64,000 bases of DNA from Candidatus Rokuibacteriota bacterium (lineage in GTDB: Bacteria; Methylomirabilota; Methylomirabilia; Rokubacteriales; CSP1-6). Both the position numbers and the translations under genes were made by a program. Below, one piece after another: positions 44,227 through 52,176 of the stretch (the first letter of the stretch is position 1; the number at the start of each line of letters is the position of its first letter). Below the pieces are notes generated by a model that was not told the origin of the DNA, did not search any database, and saw only the letters and a list, made by a program, of their open reading frames with translations. The stretch covers positions 62,001 to 126,000 of the forward strand of contig JACQFL010000014.1 of assembly GCA_016200085.1 (NCBI GenBank), read 5' to 3'.

Positions 44227-45197
44227 TGGCTGGGCGCCCGCGCGTCCTCTACTACGAGGGGCTGCGGTTCCAGCCCGAGAACCTGGCGCTGCTGCGCGCG
44301 CACTTCGACGTCGTCGCGCTGCCCAGCCCCGAGCACGACACGGACGACGTCCTGGCCGCCGTGGACGTCGCCTTCGCGCCCCTGGGCTACCACTTCGGCA
44401 AGGAGCGGATCGACCGGGCGTCGCGGCTCAAGGTGATCGCCTCGAACACCACCGGCACGCCGCACATCGACGTGGACTACGCGGAGCAGCGCGGCGTGCG
44501 CGTCATCTCGCTGAAGCACGAGGGCGAGTTCCTCCGCACCATCACGCCGACGGCCGAGATGACGTGGGGCCTGCTGCTCGCGGTCATGCGGCGGATCCCC
44601 TGGGCCTTCGACGCCGTGCGCGGCGGGCAGTGGGACCGCCGGCCGTTCGGCGGCCCCGCGATGCTCTCGCGGCTCGGTCTGGGGATCGTCGGGCTCGGAC
44701 GCCTGGGCACGATGGTGGCCCGCCAGGGGCTGGCCTTCGGCATGCGCGTGCGCTATTTCGATTCGCGCAAGCCGCCGCCGGCGGACCTGGCGCTCGAGCG
44801 CGCGGCCTCGCTGGAGGCGCTGGTGGAGGCGAGCGACGTCGTCACGCTGCACGTGCCCTTCGACGCGACCACCGAGCGCATGATCGACGGGCGCCTGCTC
44901 GCGCGCTTCAAGCCGGGCGCGTACCTCGTCAACACCTCGCGCGGTGAGCTGGTAGACCCGGTGGCGCTGCTCGCCGCGCTGGGAAGCGGCCGTCTCGCCG
45001 GGGCGGGGCTCGACGTGCTGGATGGCGAGTTCGACCCGGCGTTCGGCGGCCGCGTGGCCGAGCACCCGCTCGTCCGCTATGCGCGCCAGCACGACAACCT
45101 CGTCCTCACGCCCCACATCGGCGGCTCGACCGTCGACGCCTGGCGGCTGACCGAGGAGCACACCATCCGCCAAGTGATCGCGTGGCTGGCACGATGA
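44226..45197 (+). CDS. D-isomer-specific 2-hydroxyacid dehydrogenase
   Basis: A 323-residue NAD-dependent dehydrogenase. The Rossmann motif is GLGIVGLGRLGTMVARQG. The catalytic set is visible as Arg in VNTSRGELVDP, a Glu further on, and His in LTPHIGGST. It resembles phosphoglycerate or hydroxypyruvate dehydrogenases, yet lies between neuC and neuA, overlapping both by 1-4 bp. It might make a hydroxyacid used as an N-acyl group or oxidise a sugar-acid intermediate (inference). There is no ACT domain, so it is not a typical regulated SerA. Confidence 0.87.
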   Translation: MAGRPRVLYYEGLRFQPENLALLRAHFDVVALPSPEHDTDDVLAAVDVAFAPLGYHFGKERIDRASRLKVIASNTTGTPHIDVDYAEQRGVRVISLKHEGEFLRTITPTAEMTWGLLLAVMRRIPWAFDAVRGGQWDRRPFGGPAMLSRLGLGIVGLGRLGTMVARQGLAFGMRVRYFDSRKPPPADLALERAASLEALVEASDVVTLHVPFDATTERMIDGRLLARFKPGAYLVNTSRGELVDPVALLAALGSGRLAGAGLDVLDGEFDPAFGGRVAEHPLVRYARQHDNLVLTPHIGGSTVDAWRLTEEHTIRQVIAWLAR

Positions 45198-45934
45198 AGA
45201 TCCTCGCCGGCGAGGCGTGGGCGATCATCCCGGCGCGGGGCGGCTCGAAGTCCATCCCGCTCAAGAACCTGGCGCCGCTCGGCGGCCGGCCCCTCATCGA
45301 GTACGTCATCGACGCCGGCCTGGCCAGCCGCCGGATCTCCCGCATCATCTGCTCGACGGACCACGACGGGATCGCGGCGGTGTGCGCAGGGCGCGACGTC
45401 GAGGTGCACCGGCGGCCGGCCGCGCTGGCGAGGGACGAGACGCCGGTGGTCGACGTGCTGTGCCACCTGCTCGAGGATCTGGGCGCCCGGGAGGGCGGCG
45501 TGGCCGAGCTCGTCCCGCTCCTGCAGCCGACGTCGCCCTTCGTGCTGCCCGGGCATATCGACGCCTGTCTCGAAGCCCTCGCGCGCGATCCGCGGGCGGA
45601 CTCGGCGCAGACCATCGCGACGTTGCCCCACAACCACCACGCCTACAACCAGCGGGTGGTGGAGGACGGCCTGCTGAGATTCCGCTTCCCCGAGGAGCGG
45701 GCGCGGTTCTACGCCAAGCAGACGAAGCCCAAGCACTATGTCTTCGGCAACCTGGTGGTGACCCGGAGCTCGACGATCGTCGAGAAGCGCACGCTGTTCG
45801 GCGATCGCTCGCTGCCGGTCGAGATTCCCTTTCGCTACGCGACCGACGTCGACACGCAGGAGGACCTGGAGCTCGCCGAGTGGCTGCTGGCGACCGGCCG
45901 GGTGATCGTGTCCGGAGGAGGAGCGACCCGATGA
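45194..45934 (+). CDS. neuA: CMP-nonulosonate cytidylyltransferase, NeuA family
   Basis: A 246-residue acylneuraminate cytidylyltransferase, which activates the nonulosonic acid as its CMP derivative. The signature IIPARGGSKSIPLKNLAPLGGRPLI (CTP binding) is complete. LQPTSPFVLPGHIDACLEAL and the KQTKPKHYVFGNLVVTR block also fit. I chose the ATG at 45194 (MKILAGEAW), which shares ATGA with the dehydrogenase stop. The activated sugar needs a sialyltransferase-like enzyme; the capsule-type protein at 47085 is one candidate. Confidence 0.9.
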   Translation: MKILAGEAWAIIPARGGSKSIPLKNLAPLGGRPLIEYVIDAGLASRRISRIICSTDHDGIAAVCAGRDVEVHRRPAALARDETPVVDVLCHLLEDLGAREGGVAELVPLLQPTSPFVLPGHIDACLEALARDPRADSAQTIATLPHNHHAYNQRVVEDGLLRFRFPEERARFYAKQTKPKHYVFGNLVVTRSSTIVEKRTLFGDRSLPVEIPFRYATDVDTQEDLELAEWLLATGRVIVSGGGATR

Positions 45935-47088
45935 AGGTCCTGGTGCTCGGCGGAGACGGCTATCTCGGCTGGCCGACCGCGCTGCATTTCTCGGCGCGCG
46001 GTCACGAGGTCGCGATCTTCGACAACCTGTGCAAGCGGCAGCTGGAGGCGCGCGTCGGCGTGCAGCCGCTGTTCCCCGTCCAGCTGTTGCAGCAGCGGGT
46101 GAAGACGTGGGTCGCGCTCACCCGCCTCGACATCCCCCTGTTCGTCGGCGACCTGCTCAACCACCGCGCCGTCTATCACGTGATGGAGTCCTTCGTCCCC
46201 GACGCGATCGTCCACTACGCCGAGCAGCCGTCGGCGCCGTACTCCATGCGCGGCCGTGACGAGGCGGTGTTCACCCAGCACAACAACGTCGTGGGCACGC
46301 TCAACCTCCTCTTCGCGATGAAGCGCTTCGCGCCGGCCGCCCACCTGGTGAAGCTCGGCACGATGGGCGAGTACGGCACGCCGAACATCGACATCGAGGA
46401 GGGCTTCATCGAGATCGCCCACAAGGGCCGGTCGGACGTGCTGCCGTTTCCCAAACTGCCGGGCAGCTTCTACCACCTGTCGAAGGTACACGACAGCCAC
46501 AACATCATGTTCTCGTGCCGGGTGTGGGGCCTCCGCGCGACCGACCTCAACCAGGGCGTGGTGTACGGCATCGACACCGACGAGACCCGACGGGACCCCC
46601 GGCTGGTGACCAGCTTCCACTACGACGAGCTGTTCGGGACGGTGCTGAACCGGTTCTGCGTGCAGGCCGTGGTGGGGCTCCCGCTCACGGTGTACGGCGA
46701 GGGCGGGCAGACCCGCGGCTTCCTGAACCTCGTCGACACCCTGCAGTGCGTCGAGCTGTCGGTCCTGAACCCGGCCGCCGCCGGCGAGTTCCGGGTGTTC
46801 AACCAGTTCACCGAGACCTTCTCCGTCCTCGACCTCGCGACGAAGGTCCAGACGGCGGCCGCGGCGATCGGCCTGGGCAACGTCGGGATCCAGCACGTCA
46901 AGAACCCGCGTATCGAGGCGGAGCGGCATTACTACAATCCCGCCCACACCAAGCTCGCCGCGCTCGGGCTGAAGCCCCACCTGCTCAGCGAGGTCCTCAT
47001 CGACGACGTGCTGCGGCGCGTGAAGGACGCCAAGCAGGACATCCTGCTCGACACCATCCAGCCGAGGACTCCGTGGCGGCGGGAGTGA
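45931..47088 (+). CDS. UDP-sulfoquinovose synthase (SQD1-like)
   Basis: A 385-residue extended SDR of the SQD1 family, which makes UDP-sulfoquinovose from UDP-glucose and sulfite. The signature GGDGYLGWPTALHFS (residues 8-21), DNLCKRQLEARVG and EQPSAPYSM are typical of SQD1 and not of plain epimerases. Thr144, Tyr181 and Lys185 (GTMGEYG and FYHLSK) match the Thr/Tyr/Lys triad known from plant SQD1. ATGA overlap places it immediately after neuA. It predicts a sulfonated sugar in the glycan or glycolipid. No separate sulfolipid glycosyltransferase (SqdX) is obvious, so the receiver may be the polysaccharide (inference). Confidence 0.9.
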   Translation: MKVLVLGGDGYLGWPTALHFSARGHEVAIFDNLCKRQLEARVGVQPLFPVQLLQQRVKTWVALTRLDIPLFVGDLLNHRAVYHVMESFVPDAIVHYAEQPSAPYSMRGRDEAVFTQHNNVVGTLNLLFAMKRFAPAAHLVKLGTMGEYGTPNIDIEEGFIEIAHKGRSDVLPFPKLPGSFYHLSKVHDSHNIMFSCRVWGLRATDLNQGVVYGIDTDETRRDPRLVTSFHYDELFGTVLNRFCVQAVVGLPLTVYGEGGQTRGFLNLVDTLQCVELSVLNPAAAGEFRVFNQFTETFSVLDLATKVQTAAAAIGLGNVGIQHVKNPRIEAERHYYNPAHTKLAALGLKPHLLSEVLIDDVLRRVKDAKQDILLDTIQPRTPWRRE

Positions 47089-48560
47089 CCACGGGCGCGC
47101 GCAAGACCGTCCTGCTGCTGTCCCGCGGGATGCGGCTGCACCGCTTCTTCCGCGAAATGGCCGCCGACCTCGCCACCGACCATCGGGTGGTCGTGGTCGG
47201 GGCGCCGGAGGAGAGGGCCTCGTTCTCGACGATCCCGGGGGTCATCGTCCGGCCCCACGCCTCGCGCGACATCCCCGGCGTGGTGGACGGCGTCGACGGG
47301 AACGACCCGGGCGTGCAGGAAGAAGCCCGGCGGATCGAGCGGGAGATCGGTCTGCCCGTCCATCGCGCCGCCAGTAACTACCTGCTCTACGGTCGGATCG
47401 TGCGCGGCTTCGGCGGCCGCTGGCGGTATCTCGACACCGAGGCCGAGATCGTGGCGGCGTACGTGGCCGCCCATCGGCATCTGTCCCGGATCTTCGACGA
47501 GTTCGCGCCGACCGCCGTGTTCTACGAAACCGTGGATCTCGTCTCCTGCTACGTCGCACTCGCGCTCGCGTGCCGGCGCGGCATCTTTGCGCTCGATTTT
47601 CGTTTCTCCCCGCTGAGCGACGGGCAGATCAGCATCAGCTTCGGCGTGCAGAAGCGCAACGTCGTCCTGGAGTATCTCTACGCTCATCCCGAGGCCATCG
47701 AGCCGGCCAGCTGGGGCCGGGCCGACGAGCTCGTGGGCGGGGCGCGCGAGCACATGACGGAGAGCGCCTACGCCACCGTCCATCGGCGGATGGTCGCCGG
47801 CGGGCGCCGGATGCTGGCGGCGCGGCTGCGCGCCGTGGCGTCGGACTGGCGGCGGGGCGTCGCCGCGCTGCGGAACACCCGCTGGCACTACCGCGCGGCG
47901 CGGAACCGCGCCTGGCTGGAGCGGCACCTCGCGAAGAGCCTCCCCGCGCCGCCGTACATCGCGTTCTGGCTCCAGCACCTGCCCGAGGCGAGCACGTGCG
48001 CACAGGCGCCGCGCTGGATCTACCAGGACGCGATCGTGGAGCAGCTGGCGGTTCACGCTCCGGCCGGACTCACGATCGTCGTGAAGGAGCATCCGCGCAC
48101 GTACGGGCGGCGGGGCCGGGAGTTCTTCGCGCCGCTGCTGGCCTTGCCGAACGTGGTCGCGTGCCACCCGCTCGTCGACAACCACGCCCTGCTGTCGCGT
48201 GCGGAGGCGATCGTCGCGGTCACGGGCTCGGTCGGACTCGACGGCATTCTCCTCGGCAAGCGGGTCGGCGTGCTCGGCCGCCCGTTCTATACGGTCTACC
48301 GGGGGTTGCGCTGCCTCGACGCGCCCGAGGAGATCTTCGGCGCGCTGGCCGACGAGTCTTGGCGCCCCGAGCAGATGGTCGACGAGCGGCGCCGGTTCCT
48401 CGCCGCCTACGTGCAGTCCTGGCACGACTTCGGTCACGGCGAGGGCGGGGCGGTGCTCCCGCGCCGCGGAGGCGATCGGTGGGCAGCGGCCCTGCGGCGC
48501 ACGCTCTCGTTCATCGAGCGACACGGCCTGAAGCCGGCGGACTTTCCCTCCGGGCTCTGA
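47085..48560 (+). CDS. Capsule polysaccharide synthesis protein (KpsC/KpsS-like transferase)
   Basis: A 491-residue protein of the Capsule_synth type. The C-terminal half has KEHPRTYGRRGREFF, SRAEAIVAVTGSVGLDGILLGKRVGVLGRPFY and LDAPEEIFGAL, the pattern of KpsS/KpsC Kdo-transferase-like proteins. The N-terminal half (about residues 10-200) has a weaker GT-B-like look. It follows the CMP-sugar and sulfoquinovose genes, so it could use CMP-nonulosonate or CMP-Kdo as donor; kpsF at 5768 hints at the latter (inference). The start is GTG with GTGA overlap. Confidence 0.82.
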   Translation: MTTGARKTVLLLSRGMRLHRFFREMAADLATDHRVVVVGAPEERASFSTIPGVIVRPHASRDIPGVVDGVDGNDPGVQEEARRIEREIGLPVHRAASNYLLYGRIVRGFGGRWRYLDTEAEIVAAYVAAHRHLSRIFDEFAPTAVFYETVDLVSCYVALALACRRGIFALDFRFSPLSDGQISISFGVQKRNVVLEYLYAHPEAIEPASWGRADELVGGAREHMTESAYATVHRRMVAGGRRMLAARLRAVASDWRRGVAALRNTRWHYRAARNRAWLERHLAKSLPAPPYIAFWLQHLPEASTCAQAPRWIYQDAIVEQLAVHAPAGLTIVVKEHPRTYGRRGREFFAPLLALPNVVACHPLVDNHALLSRAEAIVAVTGSVGLDGILLGKRVGVLGRPFYTVYRGLRCLDAPEEIFGALADESWRPEQMVDERRRFLAAYVQSWHDFGHGEGGAVLPRRGGDRWAAALRRTLSFIERHGLKPADFPSGL

Positions 48561-49648
48561 TGCTGACCGTCGACCTTCGCGACGACGTCGCCGGCCTGGA
48601 CTGGGACGCGCGCCTCTGTGCCTCCACGGGCGGATCGATCTTCCAGACCGAGGGATGGGGCCGGTTCTGGCAGGCCTACCTCGGCGCCCGTCCCCGCTGG
48701 CTGGTGGTACGCGACGGCCGGACCGTCGTCGGTCAGCTCCTGTTCCACGAGATGCTGCGCGGCCACGAATCGCTGCTCGCGAGCGGCGGCTCGAGGCTGG
48801 CCCGTCTCGCGGGGCCGCTGCTCAAGGTGTTCCGCTGGTGGCAGGGACCGGTGATCCACGATCCCGACCGTCGCGCGGAGATCATGGAGGCGATCCTGAG
48901 CCGGCTCGAGGCGCTCGCGGCGCGGCGGCGGCTGTGCGGCATCGAGGAGGCCTCGCTGCCGCTTCCCGGCGCCGACGAGACGGACGTCCTCGGCGTGTTC
49001 CGGAGCGCGGGCTACCGTCCGGAGTGGCGCGCGACGATCCTCGTCGACCTGACCGTCGGCGTGGACGCGCTGTGGGCCAACCTCAAGAAGGACGTCGCGC
49101 GCACGCGCGTGCGGAAGGCCCAGCGGCAGGGGCTGGAGCTGGCGCGCGTCGATTCGCTGGCCGCGCTCCAGGAGTTCCACCAGCTCGTCACCGAGTGGCG
49201 GCGGGAGGAGGGGTTCCCGCCGTACGAGCTGGCGCGTTACGGCGGGATGTTCGAGCACCTGGCCCCGCACTGCTCGTTCTTCCTGGTGCGCCTCCAGGGA
49301 GAGGCGCTGGCCGGCATGGGCGTCTATGACTTCAACGGCCGTGCCCACCTCGTCACCCCGGTGACCTCGCGGCGCGCGCGCGCGCGGCAGATCTACGCCG
49401 GCGACTTCCTCCACTGGGAGGTGATGCGCTGGTGCCACGACCAGGGCTGTCGCGTGCTCGACCTCGCCGGCGTCGCGGCCTCGCCGGGATCGACGAAGGA
49501 AGAAGGCATCCGGCGGTTCAAGGGCAAGTGGGGCGGGCGGCAGGTCCGCTACCGCGTCTTCACCCGGGTGCGCACGCCCGCGCGCTGGAACCTCGTGACG
49601 GCTGCGCGCTCCGCTCGACGGAGCCTGCGCGCGCTGCGTCTCGGATAG
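48560..49648 (+). CDS. FemAB/GNAT-like peptidyl- or acyl-transferase
   Basis: A 362-residue double-GNAT-fold protein of the FemX/FemAB-like group, which adds amino acids to lipid II or acyl groups to glycans. Features: GSIFQTEGWGRFWQAYLG near the N-terminus, LWANLKKDVARTRVRKAQRQGLEL, the hydrophobic strand ALAGMGVYDFNGRAHLV, and DLAGVAASPGSTKEEGIRRFKGKWGG at the end, which is the conserved FemAB tail. FemAB-like proteins are common passengers of exopolysaccharide loci. The ATG overlaps the previous stop (TGATG). Confidence 0.82.
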   Translation: MLTVDLRDDVAGLDWDARLCASTGGSIFQTEGWGRFWQAYLGARPRWLVVRDGRTVVGQLLFHEMLRGHESLLASGGSRLARLAGPLLKVFRWWQGPVIHDPDRRAEIMEAILSRLEALAARRRLCGIEEASLPLPGADETDVLGVFRSAGYRPEWRATILVDLTVGVDALWANLKKDVARTRVRKAQRQGLELARVDSLAALQEFHQLVTEWRREEGFPPYELARYGGMFEHLAPHCSFFLVRLQGEALAGMGVYDFNGRAHLVTPVTSRRARARQIYAGDFLHWEVMRWCHDQGCRVLDLAGVAASPGSTKEEGIRRFKGKWGGRQVRYRVFTRVRTPARWNLVTAARSARRSLRALRLG

Positions 49649-49653
49649 AGCCG

Positions 49654-50334
49654 GTGGCCGTGACTCCCGCCTTCGTCCGGCGCCTGACGCGAAAATGGAT
49701 GGACCATGCGCCTCATCTCTGGTGGGGCGACCGCCTCGACGCGAGGTTCGTCGTCGCCGACCGGCTCGCCGCCCTCACGGGGCGGCGCGTGCTGGACGTC
49801 GGGTGCAACGCCGGGGTGATGCTCTCGGAGCTCGGCGCGGGCAGCGCCGCGATCGGGCTCGACCTGTCCGCCCAGGCGCTCGAGCTGGCGCGCAAGCTCG
49901 TGCCGTCGGTCCCCCTCGTGCAGGGCGACATGCTGGCGCTGCCGTTCGCCGACGGCGCGTTCGACGCCGTGATCTTCTGCGGCATGCTCGAGGTCCCGCC
50001 CCACGATCGGAAGAGCGCCGCCGTGGCCGAGCTGGCGCGGGTGCTCAGGCGCGGCGGCGTGGCGTACATCACGACGCCGAACCGCGCTCACCTGCGCTAT
50101 CGCGGCAACCGCCGCATGCTCTCGGTCACGTACGAGGAGCTGCAGACGCTCCTCCGGCCGCACTTCGCCGCGCCCATCCGGGGATTCGACCCGTTCCCGC
50201 CCTTTCCCTGGTTCCTGCCGAACCGCGTGCTGGCCCGCATCCCGGGCATCTGGCGTCTGCTGGACGTGTTGATGCGGCGGGGCTTCGGCACGCGCGCTTC
50301 GTGCATGTTCATCGTGGAAGCCGTCCGGTGCTGA
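49654..50334 (+). CDS. Class I SAM-dependent methyltransferase
   Basis: A 226-residue methyltransferase: RRVLDVGCNAGVMLSEL, AIGLDLSAQALELARK, FDAVIFCGMLEVPP and VLRRGGVAYITTPN. The start is uncertain: GTG 49654 or GTG 49660, both without a clear ribosome site; I use the first because it lies 5 bp from the previous stop. The C-terminal part (PIRGFDPFPPFPWFLPNRVLA) is hydrophobic and aromatic, which may position it at the membrane. Confidence 0.8.
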   Translation: MAVTPAFVRRLTRKWMDHAPHLWWGDRLDARFVVADRLAALTGRRVLDVGCNAGVMLSELGAGSAAIGLDLSAQALELARKLVPSVPLVQGDMLALPFADGAFDAVIFCGMLEVPPHDRKSAAVAELARVLRRGGVAYITTPNRAHLRYRGNRRMLSVTYEELQTLLRPHFAAPIRGFDPFPPFPWFLPNRVLARIPGIWRLLDVLMRRGFGTRASCMFIVEAVRC

Positions 50335-51230
50335 GCGTCTCCCGCGCCGAGATCGAGCGGACGTTCGCGCCGTTCGTCACGCGCAGCTTCGAGCCGGCCG
50401 ATCCGGAGTGGCGCGCGCTCGTGCGCCGCAACGCGAGCCGCCAGCGCGCCCGGCGCCGGCGGCGGCAGTGGCTCGGATGGCTGCCGCGGTTCCGCCGGAC
50501 CCAGCAGACCATCAGTGACGAGTACTCGCGCACCTGGTCGGAGTGGTCGGTGGAGGACCAGATCACCCGGGGCCCCGTCGTGCCGTTTGTGTGGGGTGAG
50601 CGGTGCATGATGGCGCGGGCCATCGGCGCCAAGCGGGTGCACCTGCTGCTGCTCACGCGCCTGGTCGAGGCGCTCCAGCCCAAGACGGTGCTCGAGGTCG
50701 GCTCCGGCAATGGCCTGAACCTCTTCGTCCTGGCCGCGCGTCTCCCTGACGTCCGGTTCTTCGGCGTGGAGCTGACCGCGGGCGGCGTGGCAGCCGCGCG
50801 TGCCCTCGCCCGCCAGCCCGCGCTGCCGCCGGGGCTCGGCGGGTTCTGCCCCGACGGCGTCGTCGCCGACCGTCCGTTCGACCGGATCTCGGTGGTGCGG
50901 GGGAGCGCGGCCGACCTGCCCATCGCCGACCGCTCCATGGATCTCGTCTTCACCGTCCTCGCGCTCGAGCAGATGGAGGAGATCCGGCCGCGGGCCCTGG
51001 CCGAGATCGCGCGGGTGACGCGGGGCCATGTCGCGATGATCGAGCCGTTCCGGGACTGGAACAGCGAGGGGGCGACGCGGGACTACGTCGTCGCCAACGA
51101 CTACTTCGCGGGCCGCATCGCGGAGCTGCCCGGAGTCGGGCTCGAGCCCGTCCACGCCACCGACGACGTGCCGAGCAAGCTCGCGCTCCGAGCGGGGCTG
51201 GTCGTGTCCCGGGCGTGCGCGGGGGGCTGA
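50328..51230 (+). CDS. SAM-dependent methyltransferase with extended N-terminus
   Basis: A 300-residue protein. The first 75 residues are basic and arginine-rich (RNASRQRARRRRRQW) and unlike the core families. The core follows with TVLEVGSGNGLNLFVLAARL, RFFGVELTAGGVAAARAL, MDLVFTVLALEQMEEI and HVAMIEPFRDWN. GTG 50328 overlaps the previous gene by 7 bp. The conserved WSEWSVEDQITRGPVVPF block before motif I suggests a specific acceptor-binding cap. The acceptor is unknown. Confidence 0.8.
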   Translation: MLSVSRAEIERTFAPFVTRSFEPADPEWRALVRRNASRQRARRRRRQWLGWLPRFRRTQQTISDEYSRTWSEWSVEDQITRGPVVPFVWGERCMMARAIGAKRVHLLLLTRLVEALQPKTVLEVGSGNGLNLFVLAARLPDVRFFGVELTAGGVAAARALARQPALPPGLGGFCPDGVVADRPFDRISVVRGSAADLPIADRSMDLVFTVLALEQMEEIRPRALAEIARVTRGHVAMIEPFRDWNSEGATRDYVVANDYFAGRIAELPGVGLEPVHATDDVPSKLALRAGLVVSRACAGG

Positions 51231-51231
51231 G

Positions 51232-52176
51232 ATGTCGCTGACGACGAAGATCTTCAAGCGGCTGCACGCGCTCGCCGATCGGCACACCGGGCTCGGCCAG
51301 GCGATGTGGCACGAGATCGCGAACCGGACGGCCACCGCGCGGCAGCGGCGCGCGCCGCTCCCCGCCCACGACGCGCTGTCGACCCGGGCGCTCGAGGCCC
51401 TGCGGCGTGACGGCCTCGCCACCTTCCACGTGAGCGAACTCGAGGGCGGCGCCGCCCTGTTCGACGCCGTGTGCCGCGAGGAAACGGCGATCCTCGGGCA
51501 GGAGCCGGACACCATCGAGCGCGGGCGCGCGCGCCTGCGGGCGGGTGGCGAGGGGCACAAGGAGTACGTGCTCCGCTTCGTGCCCGGCTCGCCCTCGGGG
51601 TTCACGTTCGACGATCCGAGCGTCTGCCTCGCGCTGCACGGCCAGATCCTCGGCGTGGTCGACGCCTTCCTCGGCCTCTACGCCGAGCTGCGCGCGCTGG
51701 AGTTCTGGTACACGCTGGCCGACCGGCAGCAGACGCCGCGCCAGAGCCAGCTCTGGCACCGCGACTTCGAGGACGTCGCGCTCGTGAAGGTCTTCCTGTA
51801 CACGAGCGACGTGGACGAGACGGCGGGGCCGTTCAGCTTCGTTCTCGGCACCCACGCCGGCGAGCTGCGCTGGGCCGATCCCGACGCGATCGCCCGCCGG
51901 CTCACGAACCGGGCGGATGATCGGACGATGGAGCGGGTGGTGCCCCGCGACCGGTGGTTCACGGGGACCGGCCGCGCGGGGACGATCATCATGGCGGCGA
52001 CCAAGGGCTATCACAAGGGCGGGTTCGCGACGGAGAAGGACCGCCGGCTGCTGCACGCCACCTATCTGTCACCCTGGAGCCGCGACTGCCTGCTGCCGAA
52101 ACCGGTTCGCGGGGTGCCCGCGACCGCGCATCCGGCGATCCACTTCGCCGCCGGCGACCGGCGCGCCGGCGGATGA
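51232..52176 (+). CDS. PhyH-like Fe(II)/2-oxoglutarate dioxygenase
   Basis: A 314-residue protein with the facial-triad pattern of phytanoyl-CoA dioxygenase-type enzymes: His176 and Asp178 in LWHRDFED, a distal His261 in KGYHKGG, and Arg271 ten residues on as likely 2-oxoglutarate ligand. The strand SDVDETAGPFSFVLGTHAGEL is family-typical. The start is ATG, one base after the preceding stop. A hydroxylase inside a glycan locus could modify an amino-acid, acyl or sugar group; its substrate is unknown. Confidence 0.78.
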   Translation: MSLTTKIFKRLHALADRHTGLGQAMWHEIANRTATARQRRAPLPAHDALSTRALEALRRDGLATFHVSELEGGAALFDAVCREETAILGQEPDTIERGRARLRAGGEGHKEYVLRFVPGSPSGFTFDDPSVCLALHGQILGVVDAFLGLYAELRALEFWYTLADRQQTPRQSQLWHRDFEDVALVKVFLYTSDVDETAGPFSFVLGTHAGELRWADPDAIARRLTNRADDRTMERVVPRDRWFTGTGRAGTIIMAATKGYHKGGFATEKDRRLLHATYLSPWSRDCLLPKPVRGVPATAHPAIHFAAGDRRAGG

